Assembly: GCA_044353505.1 (NCBI GenBank)
Contig: JBILBU010000013.1
Span: 1-51,014 of the forward strand
Reading direction: 5' to 3'
From: Pollutibacter sp044353505
Lineage (GTDB): Bacteria > Bacteroidota > Bacteroidia > Chitinophagales > Chitinophagaceae
DNA length: 51,014 nucleotides
The notes below the pieces were generated by a model that was given only the letters and a program-made list of their open reading frames with translations, had not been told where the DNA came from and searched no databases. Both the position numbers and the translations under genes were made by a program. This document shows, one piece after another, positions 8,313-16,617 of this stretch (position 1 is its first letter; each line of letters opens with the position of its first letter).

Positions 8313-9860
8313 ATGTTCGTAAAAACGTTTGGAAGTGCTGTTCATGGGGTTGAGGCAATCACCATTACCATAGAAGTTAACTGGACCGCTCAGGGAAAGG
8401 AATACTGTATTGTTGGCCTGCCAGACTCTGCCATCAAGGAGAGTATGCAACGTGTGGAGAGTGCCATAAAATCGATTGGCTTTGAAATGCCCAGAACCAG
8501 AATTCTTGTAAACCTCGCTCCGGCAGACCTCAGAAAAAGTGGCACTGCGTTTGACTTACCAATAGCCATTGGCGTTCTTGCAGCTTCAGAGCAATTAAAG
8601 ATTTCACCATCAATGGCCAACCATGTGATGATGGGTGAACTGAGTCTGGATGGTGAACTGCGCGCGATACGTGGCGCACTGCCCATTGCCATTCAGGCAA
8701 GAAAAGATGCTTTCTCCGGGCTTATACTTCCTGAATCTAATTCAAAAGAAGCCGCAATGGTAGATGGCCTGCATGTCTATGGCATGAGAAGCATCAAAGA
8801 GGTTATTCAATTTATACGATCAGAAGGGACCTCCATGTCTCCTGTCAAAATAGATATTCAAAAAGAATTTCATGATGCTCAGCAACAATTTGAGTCAGAC
8901 TTTGCAGAAGTAAAAGGACAGGAAAATATAAAACGCGCATTGGAAATCGCGGCATCGGGCGGACATAATGTAATTCTCATCGGTCCGCCCGGTGCCGGGA
9001 AAACCATGTTGGCAAAAAGACTGCCATCCATACTACCACCATTATCATTAGAAGAAGCATTGGAGAGCACAAAAATTCATAGCGTAGCAGGGAAGCTTCC
9101 TGAGAATTCAACCTTCATCACAAAACGCCCATTCAGAAATCCGCACCATACAATCAGTGATGTTGCCTTAGTCGGCGGAGGCTCAACACCTCAACCCGGA
9201 GAGATTTCACTATCACACAACGGCGTATTGTTTTTGGATGAACTCCCCGAATTTAAACGAACCGTGCTTGAAGTAATGCGGCAACCCATGGAGGAAAGAA
9301 GGGTTACGATATCAAGAGCAAAACTTGCCGTTGATTTTCCTGCATCATTTATGCTGGTGGCCTCAATGAATCCATGCCCCTGTGGATTCTACAATCACCC
9401 TGAAAAAAAATGTTCTTGTCCGCCTGGCGCTGTCACCAAATACCTAAACAAAATATCAGGCCCGTTGCTTGACAGAATAGACCTGCATGTAGAAGTAACG
9501 CCCGTGGTATTCTCTCAACTTACATCTACACATATTGCAGAGTCTTCCGCGGCCATTAGAGAGCGGGTGATATCGGCAAGAAAAATTCAAGCCCAACGAT
9601 TTCAAGATCAAGCAGGCATCTACTCAAATTCTCAAATGAGTGTTCGGGAGTTAAAAAAAATTTGTGCCCTAGACAATGCAAGCCAAGCCTTGCTGAAGAA
9701 GGCCATGGAGCGACTAAGCTTATCGGCCAGGGCATACGACAGAATCTTAAAGGTATCAAGAACGATTGCTGATCTTGCTTCCAGTGATGAGATCAAGTCG
9801 GAGCATATCGCAGAAGCTATTCACTACAGAAACCTGGATAGAGAAGGTTGGGGCGGTTAA
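8313..9860 (+). CDS. comM: YifB/ComM-family Mg-chelatase-like AAA+ ATPase
   Basis: A 515-residue protein with an N-terminal Lon-protease-like (ChlI) domain (about 1-170), a central AAA+ domain with Walker A GPPGAGKT (about 224-231), Walker B LFLDELPEF, and a C-terminal Mg-chelatase domain. A cysteine cluster (MNPCPCG, then CSCPPG) follows the Walker B region, as in the family. In naturally competent bacteria ComM is a hexameric helicase driving branch migration of incoming DNA; many non-competent bacteria also carry it. It starts 93 bp after the MutS-like gene and meets lspA tail to tail with a 4-bp overlap. Confidence 0.93.
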   Translation: MFVKTFGSAVHGVEAITITIEVNWTAQGKEYCIVGLPDSAIKESMQRVESAIKSIGFEMPRTRILVNLAPADLRKSGTAFDLPIAIGVLAASEQLKISPSMANHVMMGELSLDGELRAIRGALPIAIQARKDAFSGLILPESNSKEAAMVDGLHVYGMRSIKEVIQFIRSEGTSMSPVKIDIQKEFHDAQQQFESDFAEVKGQENIKRALEIAASGGHNVILIGPPGAGKTMLAKRLPSILPPLSLEEALESTKIHSVAGKLPENSTFITKRPFRNPHHTISDVALVGGGSTPQPGEISLSHNGVLFLDELPEFKRTVLEVMRQPMEERRVTISRAKLAVDFPASFMLVASMNPCPCGFYNHPEKKCSCPPGAVTKYLNKISGPLLDRIDLHVEVTPVVFSQLTSTHIAESSAAIRERVISARKIQAQRFQDQAGIYSNSQMSVRELKKICALDNASQALLKKAMERLSLSARAYDRILKVSRTIADLASSDEIKSEHIAEAIHYRNLDREGWGG

Positions 9861-9891
9861 AGGGGGGGCGTTGGGGGGGGTGCGGGGGGGG
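9850..9891 (+). other. Guanine-rich tract, possible G-quadruplex, at comM/lspA convergence
   Basis: Four plus-strand G runs (9850-9853, 9862-9868, 9873-9880, 9884-9891; 4, 7, 8 and 8 Gs) are separated by 8, 4 and 3 nt. This satisfies the usual quadruplex-forming pattern. The tract spans the last codons of comM and encodes, on the other strand, the proline-rich end of LspA. It would lie in the comM mRNA tail as G-rich RNA. Folding and function are inference; the runs are also a place where sequencing or replication slippage could change lspA's end. Confidence 0.6.
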
Positions 9892-10510
9892 TGAAGAACT
9901 TATTCTGAAAAATAAGTATCGCAAATACCCCGCTAGAAATGGCCATGTCAGCCAGATTAAATACAGGCCTAAAAAATTCGAAAGACTCTCCTCCCCACAA
10001 TGGAACCCAAGATGGAAACACAGCACCTTGAATGATCGGGAAATACAACATGTCTACCACCTTACCGTGAAGAAATCCTGCATATCCATTGGTGAATTTC
10101 GCACTCCAAATTCCATTAGCAAGATTTTGAATGTAGGCATCGCTGGATTCAAAAATCATCCCATAAAAAAGACTGTCGACAAGATTTCCTATTGCACCAG
10201 CAAACACCATGGTTGCACAAAAAATATATCCCGAATGATATTTCTTCTTGATGATGCCAAGGATATAATACAATCCAAAACCAACAGCAATAAGCCTGAA
10301 TACAGTGAGGGCAATCTTACCCCAATCGCCACCAAGCTTCCATCCATAGGCCATCCCCTCATTTTCTATAAAATGCAACCTGAACCAGGGCATGGACTGA
10401 AACAAAATCGTTTCTTGCCCCATATAATAATTGGTCTTGATGTATATTTTAAGTGCCTGATCAGCCAGCAATATGAGAAAGGTTAGGAACAATACATGTT
10501 TAAGCTTCAC
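9857..10510 (-). CDS. lspA: Lipoprotein signal peptidase (signal peptidase II)
   Basis: A 217-residue inner-membrane aspartyl protease that cleaves the signal peptide of prolipoproteins after lipid attachment. Four membrane segments are visible (about 5-22, 66-86, 95-112, 185-203). The catalytic aspartates are Asp112 (GNLVDS) and Asp188 (FNLADM). The start is GTG at 10510; no earlier ATG exists in frame. The last ten residues (PPAPPPTPPL) are encoded by a C-rich tract and are unlike the rest of the protein; length may depend on that homopolymer being read correctly. It serves lipoproteins such as GldD and SusD encoded nearby. Confidence 0.92.
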   Translation of the reverse strand: MKLKHVLFLTFLILLADQALKIYIKTNYYMGQETILFQSMPWFRLHFIENEGMAYGWKLGGDWGKIALTVFRLIAVGFGLYYILGIIKKKYHSGYIFCATMVFAGAIGNLVDSLFYGMIFESSDAYIQNLANGIWSAKFTNGYAGFLHGKVVDMLYFPIIQGAVFPSWVPLWGGESFEFFRPVFNLADMAISSGVFAILIFQNKFFTPPAPPPTPPL

Positions 10511-10562
10511 AGGGAATATTTTTACAAATATAATATATCAACAGTATAGCTGAACACTTCAA

Positions 10563-13043
10563 CTACTCTCCAAAGTAAACGCGTGGAACCCGCTCTGAAA
10601 TACCCGTCATAATCTCGTAGGCGATTGTGCCCGCATCCTTGGCAATTTCGAGTATTGATTTATCAGGTCCAAATACCAGCACATCATCATCAATCACAAT
10701 ATCATCATGCCCGGTAATATCCACCATCGTCATATCCATGCACACATTGCCAACAGAACGAACTTCATGCCCACGTATCAGGAAAGATCCCTTTCCGTTG
10801 CCCAATGACCTTGGATATCCATCGGCATAACCAATCCTGATGGTAGCAATCTTGGCATCATGCGATAGCAAAGACTTTCGTCCATATCCCACACTCTCCC
10901 CAGCAGCAACATGCCTGATTTGCGCAATCGTTGTTTTAAGTGTACCCGATTCGATGAGTCCCAAATGCGCATTCCCCGGATCAACGCCATACAAACCAAT
11001 ACCAATGCGCACCATATCATACTGTGCATTTGGATGTCTTGAAATCGCTGCCGTATTTGCAGCATGACGAAGAAAGTCATAGCCCAATCCGTTGCGCAGA
11101 TCAAGGCAGAGTTCATCAAAGATCCTTACTTGCTTTGCAGTAAACGCATCGTGGGCAGGATCTTCCGATGCCACCAAATGGGTGAACACCGACTTAACCA
11201 TGAACACAGAATTCAACGCAGGCATATCAAGCAAAGACCTGATCGATGATGCATCAAATCCAAGTCTGTGCATTCCTGTATCAAGCTTGATGTGAACAGG
11301 AAAATATGTTACGCCCTCAGTCTTTAAAAATGAAATCAACTTGGTAGCAATTTCTGTTGAGTAGATCTCCGGTTCAAGATCATATTCTACCAATGAAGAA
11401 AATGCAGAGGGCTCTGTATTCATCACCATGATGGGCAAACTAATGCCGGCCTTTCTCAACACAACACCTTCATCAACATAGGCAACCGACAAGTATTCGA
11501 CACGATTAAACTGAAGCAGGTTGGCTACTTCTACACTACCCGCACCATAAGAAAATGCCTTGACCATAGCCATGACACCTGTGCCTGGCTGAATATGCAA
11601 TCGGTATTGTTTCAGATTATGAGCAAGAGCAGATAAGTCGATTTCCAATCGCGTTCTGTGAACCTTACTTTCAAGCAGCTGACTTACACGCTCAAACCTA
11701 TACGATCTGGCACCTTTGACCAAGACGAGTTGATTCATGAAATCAATAGGCCTGATGCTTGCCATCAACGATTCAAGATCGTTAAAGAAATGCGCGGTGA
11801 TGCCCTGGGCCTTGAATAGCGGTGCATGGTGACTAAACCGATCACCTACAGCGAACAGAGTGAGCACTTTCTTAACCTTTAGCAGGTCCGCTATTTGCGC
11901 ATAAATTTCATCATCAACCCCTGAAACACCTGTCAGATCAGAAAGGATGGCTGTTCTTTTTTTCCCAGGATGTTGAAGACCAACAAATTCAAGCGCACTC
12001 ACCAATCCGTTAAAATCGGCATTATAACTATCATTAATAACTACACAGCCATTTTGCCCTTCTCTCATTTCCAAACGCATGGAAATAGGCGGCAGCTCAC
12101 GAAAACGATCAATCACTTTTTCAGCAAGATTCAGATGGAGGCAAACTGCAAAACAATGCATGGCGTTTTCGAGCTCAGCAACATCGCGATAAGGCAGCAC
12201 CATATGATAACTACTCCCTTTATACTTGGCCTCCACGGCAGTAGCATGTTCATGAGCTGTTGAAAAGTGTATTACAATATCAGACTCAGGATGTTCGCCC
12301 CAGCTAAGCGCATCAGCGATCAACCCTTCTGAAATATGTTTTTGAATATATGAATGCACCAACTCCTGATCTCTTCTATAAATCAGCAGTTTGCTGTTTC
12401 TGAAAAGAAGTAATTTTTCAGCGAGCTTTTCATGGATGGAAGAAAAACCATCACTATGTGCTTCTCCTATATTGGTAATCATTCCGATGTCGGGCCGAAT
12501 AACACCCTCTAGCTTTTCCATCTCTCCGCGTTGCGACACGCCTGCTTCGATAATGGCAAGATTATGATCAGCCTGCATCTGCCAAACACTCAAGGGAACG
12601 CCAAGTTGAGAATTATAACTACGCGGACTTCTTACAATATTTCTTTGTTCAGTCAACAAATAATTCAACCACTCTTTTACAATGGTTTTTCCATTGCTGC
12701 CCGTGATTCCAATGACAGGATAGTTATATGCTGCACGATGTGCTGATGCAATCTGTTGAAGAGATTCTACTACATTACTTGATTGATAAAAACTTGCTTC
12801 ATGAAATCTATCAATTGCTGGAAGCTGGCCAACAACAAAATGACGCACGCCACGTAAATACAGATCTTCTATATATCCATGTCCATCGCCTCTTTCCGTT
12901 TTGATGGCGAAAAATAAAGTTGTTTCTGGGAAAACCAATTTCCGACTATCAATAAGCAGGTGGTGAATAAGGCCTGACGGACTTTTACCAACAAGCCTTG
13001 CGCCTGTCATAGAAACTATATGGTCTGCATTACAACCTATCAT
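10563..13043 (-). CDS. Bifunctional UDP-MurNAc-tripeptide:D-Ala-D-Ala ligase / alanine racemase (MurF-Alr fusion)
   Basis: This 826-residue fusion joins two steps of peptidoglycan precursor synthesis. Residues about 1-455 are MurF-like: ATP loop GITGSNGKT (about 112-120), a central ligase domain with INDSYNA, and a Mur C-terminal domain. Residues about 460-826 are a fold-type III alanine racemase: PLP lysine in MVKAFSYGAG, GMHRLGF, and the late VGYGRKS and GYADGYPR motifs. MurF-Alr fusions are a known Bacteroidota arrangement, supplying D-alanine and consuming D-Ala-D-Ala in one polypeptide. Both halves look intact. It lies between lspA (52 bp) and terC (9 bp), probably in one transcript. Confidence 0.95.
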   Translation of the reverse strand: MIGCNADHIVSMTGARLVGKSPSGLIHHLLIDSRKLVFPETTLFFAIKTERGDGHGYIEDLYLRGVRHFVVGQLPAIDRFHEASFYQSSNVVESLQQIASAHRAAYNYPVIGITGSNGKTIVKEWLNYLLTEQRNIVRSPRSYNSQLGVPLSVWQMQADHNLAIIEAGVSQRGEMEKLEGVIRPDIGMITNIGEAHSDGFSSIHEKLAEKLLLFRNSKLLIYRRDQELVHSYIQKHISEGLIADALSWGEHPESDIVIHFSTAHEHATAVEAKYKGSSYHMVLPYRDVAELENAMHCFAVCLHLNLAEKVIDRFRELPPISMRLEMREGQNGCVVINDSYNADFNGLVSALEFVGLQHPGKKRTAILSDLTGVSGVDDEIYAQIADLLKVKKVLTLFAVGDRFSHHAPLFKAQGITAHFFNDLESLMASIRPIDFMNQLVLVKGARSYRFERVSQLLESKVHRTRLEIDLSALAHNLKQYRLHIQPGTGVMAMVKAFSYGAGSVEVANLLQFNRVEYLSVAYVDEGVVLRKAGISLPIMVMNTEPSAFSSLVEYDLEPEIYSTEIATKLISFLKTEGVTYFPVHIKLDTGMHRLGFDASSIRSLLDMPALNSVFMVKSVFTHLVASEDPAHDAFTAKQVRIFDELCLDLRNGLGYDFLRHAANTAAISRHPNAQYDMVRIGIGLYGVDPGNAHLGLIESGTLKTTIAQIRHVAAGESVGYGRKSLLSHDAKIATIRIGYADGYPRSLGNGKGSFLIRGHEVRSVGNVCMDMTMVDITGHDDIVIDDDVLVFGPDKSILEIAKDAGTIAYEIMTGISERVPRVYFGE

Positions 13044-13052
13044 GTCAACTGA

Positions 13053-14015
13053 TTAATCCTGCCTCGCCCTGGGGCGTGGAGCGCGAAGTGAATACAATAT
13101 AGACCCCACAAGACATGCAACAATAACCAACAATGAAACAGTTATCGAAATATGAACTCCAAAAAACTCGATCAACATTTTAACCCCAATAAAGACCAAC
13201 ACAATCGCAATGCCTTGTTGTAAATAATCAAATTTGTCAACAGCTCCCTTCAGCAAAAAGAAAAGTGAACGCAGGCCGAGAAGTGCAAAAATATTTGAGG
13301 AATAAATGACCAGAATATCGTCGGCTGTAAAATCAGCCTTGGCAGATGACCTTACCAGAGATACTACTGTAGGAATTGAATCCAATGCAAAAACAATATC
13401 CACTGCAGCCAACATAAAAACAACTACTGCGAGGTTTGTAAAAAAGACTTTTCCATGAACCTTAATGATGTATCGCCCCTTAGGCTCCATTTCACTAATG
13501 CGAAAGACTTGAGTAATGAGCTTATAAATGCGTGTTTGGCCTGGGTCAAACTCTGCATCATCTTTTTTGAAAAAAAGCGTGTATCCAGTATACAAAAGAA
13601 AGGCGCCAAAAATATACAGGATCCAATGAAAACGATCGATGAGCTCAATACCCACAGCAATAAATGCTATGCGAAATACAATGGCAAGCAGAATCCCTAT
13701 CAACAATGCTCTGGCAGCATCCTGTTCCTGAACCTTGAAATAGGTGAAGATGAGTATAAATACAAATATGTTGTCGATGCTGAGCGACCACTCCATCAAA
13801 TAAGCGGCAAAGTATTTGGTTGCAACAATTGGAGTTTTCTCAAACCACAAGAATCCACAAAACGCGATAGAAAGTCCCACCCAAAAAACCGTCTGCCACA
13901 GCGCCTTCTTTATAGTGACTGAAGTACCCTTTTTACTCATCAAACCCAAATCGAAAACGAGGGCCACTAGAAGCAATAATCCAAAGGTCAAATACGTAAT
14001 TTGGTCAACACTCAT
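13053..14015 (-). CDS. TerC/Alx-family integral membrane protein
   Basis: A 320-residue polytopic membrane protein with about nine hydrophobic segments. It carries the two acidic membrane motifs of the TerC family, MEWSLSIDNIFVF (about 74-86) and AVDIVFALDSIP (about 204-215). Family members include TerC (tellurite resistance clusters) and Alx/MeeF-type manganese exporters with pH-responsive expression. No ter genes and no recognisable upstream manganese riboswitch are seen here, so metal homeostasis is a more likely role than tellurite resistance. It begins 52 bp after gldG and ends 9 bp before murF-alr. Confidence 0.88.
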   Translation of the reverse strand: MSVDQITYLTFGLLLLVALVFDLGLMSKKGTSVTIKKALWQTVFWVGLSIAFCGFLWFEKTPIVATKYFAAYLMEWSLSIDNIFVFILIFTYFKVQEQDAARALLIGILLAIVFRIAFIAVGIELIDRFHWILYIFGAFLLYTGYTLFFKKDDAEFDPGQTRIYKLITQVFRISEMEPKGRYIIKVHGKVFFTNLAVVVFMLAAVDIVFALDSIPTVVSLVRSSAKADFTADDILVIYSSNIFALLGLRSLFFLLKGAVDKFDYLQQGIAIVLVFIGVKMLIEFFGVHISITVSLLVIVACLVGSILYSLRAPRPRARQD

Positions 14016-14067
14016 GACTTAAATAAATTAATGGCAGCAAAGATAGTCAATCCAAGATGGTGAATCT

Positions 14068-15780
14068 TTAACTGCGGTATGCAAATTGCCTTTTTCTAAA
14101 GAAAGCATACAAAAAGAAAAGGGCAATGGGGAATAGCAGTGGAAGCAATACGTTAATGGCCTGCCAGAAGCCAGTCTCCTGCTCAATTTTCTCCTTGTCC
14201 AGCAGCCTGAGCCTGAATGTCTTTGTCCTGGCCTCCATGATATCAGCCCCACCCGTAAGGTAAAATAAACAGTTTCCAACAAAGTCGTTGTTCGCAAACT
14301 GCTGCCGAGTATAGGCATTTGTTCCCATGCGCAATGGACCATCCTCTTCACTAATCGGATTCAACAAGATGTCTGCATCCGAGAGCACAATCATTTGATT
14401 GGACTCAGCACATCGATCCACAAAAGGCCTGCCGTATTGGGTCTTCATGATTTCCAAATCAGCTGAAGAAACCCTATTGGTAAAGGCAGAGGAAAACTGA
14501 CCTTCAAGTAAAATGCCAATTGGAATGTTAGGCTTGTTGAACTGGCTAAGATCTTCCTCTTGTTTAATACTTCTCCACTCAACGATTGCAGGCGTTTGCA
14601 GCGACCTTGAATATCCGGAACTGGTCAACAGCAGATGCTTACTGATGCCCGGAGAGGCTACCGTATCAATTGATTGCGGAAATGACGAAAGGACAAAATC
14701 CAGATTTCTTGAAATGGGATGTCCGCCACTGTTTCTCAATAGGGGGGCATATGGCCAGGGCAATAACTCGATTTGGGGCTTATCGCCAACACTTCCAATC
14801 ACCGAAGGAACTTTATCACACTCTAAATCCTGAACAAGGTCCCGATTTATTCTGATCCCATATTTGAACAGCTGATCATCAAGATCCAGTCCCAGATCAA
14901 ATGCGATGAAAGAACCACTGCTTCGCTGCAAGCTGTCCATGCTGGCAAACAAATTATCCAACGCCCACAATACTTTTCCGCCACCCATGATGTATTGATC
15001 AATCTTCAGCTTTTGGCTTTTGCTAAACGTTGTGATTGGCCTCACAATAACTACCGCAGAAAAATCTGCAGGAATAAAAGACACGCTGTCTATCGGCAAA
15101 ATAGAAAAACGATAATTTCTCTGCATGATCCCCTCAATCAGATCATATACCCTCAGGTCTAAGGGCTGGCCATTGCCAGACAGATAGGCAACGGTAGGTA
15201 GACTATCCCGCTGCAACATCACAATTGCCTTTGCAATTTTATATTCCATCAATGCTTCTGCATTGTTAAGCGATTCCAATCCGTTCATGCTGCTTTGCCC
15301 TTCCAGAAAATCAATGCCAAGCTGTCCATTCGGACCAGATAAAATAGCACCCGGAAAAACTAAGGTTTGTTCAGTCTGCTCACCCTTTTTTTGTTGGGCC
15401 TTTACATTGGTTGGGTTGATTCCCATCCGCTGCAGCGAATCGAATAGTATCGACTTGGAAGAATCACTAAGTCCTTCTCCTGGCCTCTCAAACTCAACCC
15501 TAAACTTTCCGCCACTCAAGGAATTAAAACTGCCTCCCATATCTTCCGCAGCATTGGCAAGCCGCTTAAATCCCGCAGGCATATCGCCTTTCAGATAAAC
15601 TGTAAGCGTTAGGGGTTCATTAATTTTTCTTACCAAAGATTTGCTCGCATGCGAAAGCGTAAATCGCTTTTCAGCTGTAAGGTCGATTCCGCCATGGAAA
15701 AAATAAGAAACTACATTAATGCCAACAATAACCGCCAGGGGCAGCAACAAATTTTTTATATGCATTCTTCTTTTTCCCAT
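14068..15780 (-). CDS. gldG: Gliding-motility ABC transporter auxiliary subunit GldG
   Basis: A 570-residue protein with one N-terminal membrane helix (about 10-27), a long extracytoplasmic ABC-auxiliary domain (about 35-530) and a C-terminal helix followed by a basic tail (about 540-565). This architecture, and its place directly after gldF with a 4-bp gap, identifies GldG. GldA/F/G form an ABC transporter whose loss abolishes gliding in Flavobacterium johnsoniae; the transported substrate is not known. The ATPase GldA is not in this window. The start ATG at 15780 gives a short cytoplasmic basic N-terminus (MGKRRMHIK). Confidence 0.9.
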   Translation of the reverse strand: MGKRRMHIKNLLLPLAVIVGINVVSYFFHGGIDLTAEKRFTLSHASKSLVRKINEPLTLTVYLKGDMPAGFKRLANAAEDMGGSFNSLSGGKFRVEFERPGEGLSDSSKSILFDSLQRMGINPTNVKAQQKKGEQTEQTLVFPGAILSGPNGQLGIDFLEGQSSMNGLESLNNAEALMEYKIAKAIVMLQRDSLPTVAYLSGNGQPLDLRVYDLIEGIMQRNYRFSILPIDSVSFIPADFSAVVIVRPITTFSKSQKLKIDQYIMGGGKVLWALDNLFASMDSLQRSSGSFIAFDLGLDLDDQLFKYGIRINRDLVQDLECDKVPSVIGSVGDKPQIELLPWPYAPLLRNSGGHPISRNLDFVLSSFPQSIDTVASPGISKHLLLTSSGYSRSLQTPAIVEWRSIKQEEDLSQFNKPNIPIGILLEGQFSSAFTNRVSSADLEIMKTQYGRPFVDRCAESNQMIVLSDADILLNPISEEDGPLRMGTNAYTRQQFANNDFVGNCLFYLTGGADIMEARTKTFRLRLLDKEKIEQETGFWQAINVLLPLLFPIALFFLYAFFRKRQFAYRS

Positions 15781-15784
15781 CAGA

Positions 15785-16510
15785 TCATTTTGCTTTCACT
15801 TTCAATATGGTCAAGTACATAAACAACGATACCATGCTAACAAAATAAACAATATCCCTTGAGTCGATATTGCCCTTGCTGATATTTTCATAATGCACTT
15901 GTATACCAACAAGCGAGATATAATATCCAATGTCCGTCTTCCATGCATCAATGCCGGCTAAAGATGAAAACAAGGAATAGATGATATAACACAGGAGTGC
16001 ACTCAATAAAAAAGAAATTACGGAATTCGATTGCAGACTGCTTGTAAAGATGCCGATAGAAACATACACCACACAAAGCAAGATAAGTCCAATATAAGAA
16101 CCCAATATTCCTCCTGCATCAATTCCATCAACAGAAAGCATGTCAATCGAAACAACATAAACAAGTGTTCCTAAAAGCGACATGATTGCTACAACCAAAG
16201 CTGCAAAAAACTTACCAAGCACAAGATGGCTTGCCAAAACGGGTGCCGTCCTCAACAACTCAAACGTTCCACTGCGATACTCCTCACTAAAACTCTTCAT
16301 GGTAATGGCCGGTATCAGAAACAACATGATATATGGAACAAACTGAAAGAATGGATCAAGGCTTGCGTAACCGCTATCCAGTATTCCAGTGTCTGGCACG
16401 ATGAATACAAGTACCCCTGTAATAAGCAGGAATAAGCCGATGGTGATATATCCCAGCAGGCCACTAAAAAACTGACGCAATTCCTTTTTTACTATAGCAA
16501 TCATCATCAT
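15785..16510 (-). CDS. gldF: Gliding-motility ABC transporter permease GldF
   Basis: A 241-residue ABC-2 type permease with six hydrophobic segments and the cytoplasmic coupling sequence SFSEEYRSGTFELL (about 72-85) typical of this family. It pairs with gldG. An ATG at 16510 (first of three consecutive Met codons) is preferred; a TTG at 16516 is also in frame. It is the first gene of the minus-strand run gldF-gldG-terC-murF/alr-lspA, and faces the T9SS cargo gene across about 107 bp, so a bidirectional promoter region is likely there, though I see no convincing -7/-33 pair. Confidence 0.9.
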   Translation of the reverse strand: MMMIAIVKKELRQFFSGLLGYITIGLFLLITGVLVFIVPDTGILDSGYASLDPFFQFVPYIMLFLIPAITMKSFSEEYRSGTFELLRTAPVLASHLVLGKFFAALVVAIMSLLGTLVYVVSIDMLSVDGIDAGGILGSYIGLILLCVVYVSIGIFTSSLQSNSVISFLLSALLCYIIYSLFSSLAGIDAWKTDIGYYISLVGIQVHYENISKGNIDSRDIVYFVSMVSLFMYLTILKVKAK

Positions 16511-16617
16511 ATGCAAGGTTACAAGAAGCCGTGAAAATAACGGAAAAAAAACGATGCAAAAACCTTTTTAAGCGAAAGCGCTGTTAATAACTTCAGTGCG
16601 TATTAAAGTTGGGAGAC

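Noticed and set aside
8313..9860. comM as evidence of natural competence
   Set aside because: ComM homologues are common in non-competent bacteria and no other competence gene is in the window.
9860..9895. Frameshift or pseudogene of lspA caused by the G/C homopolymers
   Set aside because: All catalytic elements precede the tract and the frame closes normally; an error there would alter only the tail, so the gene is treated as intact.
9848..10486. 212-residue plus-strand ORF opposite lspA
   Set aside because: LspA has both catalytic aspartates and a normal topology; the opposing frame has no family features and starts in the G tract.
13053..14015. Tellurite-resistance cluster
   Set aside because: Only a TerC-family protein is present; no terD/terB/terZ-like genes accompany it.
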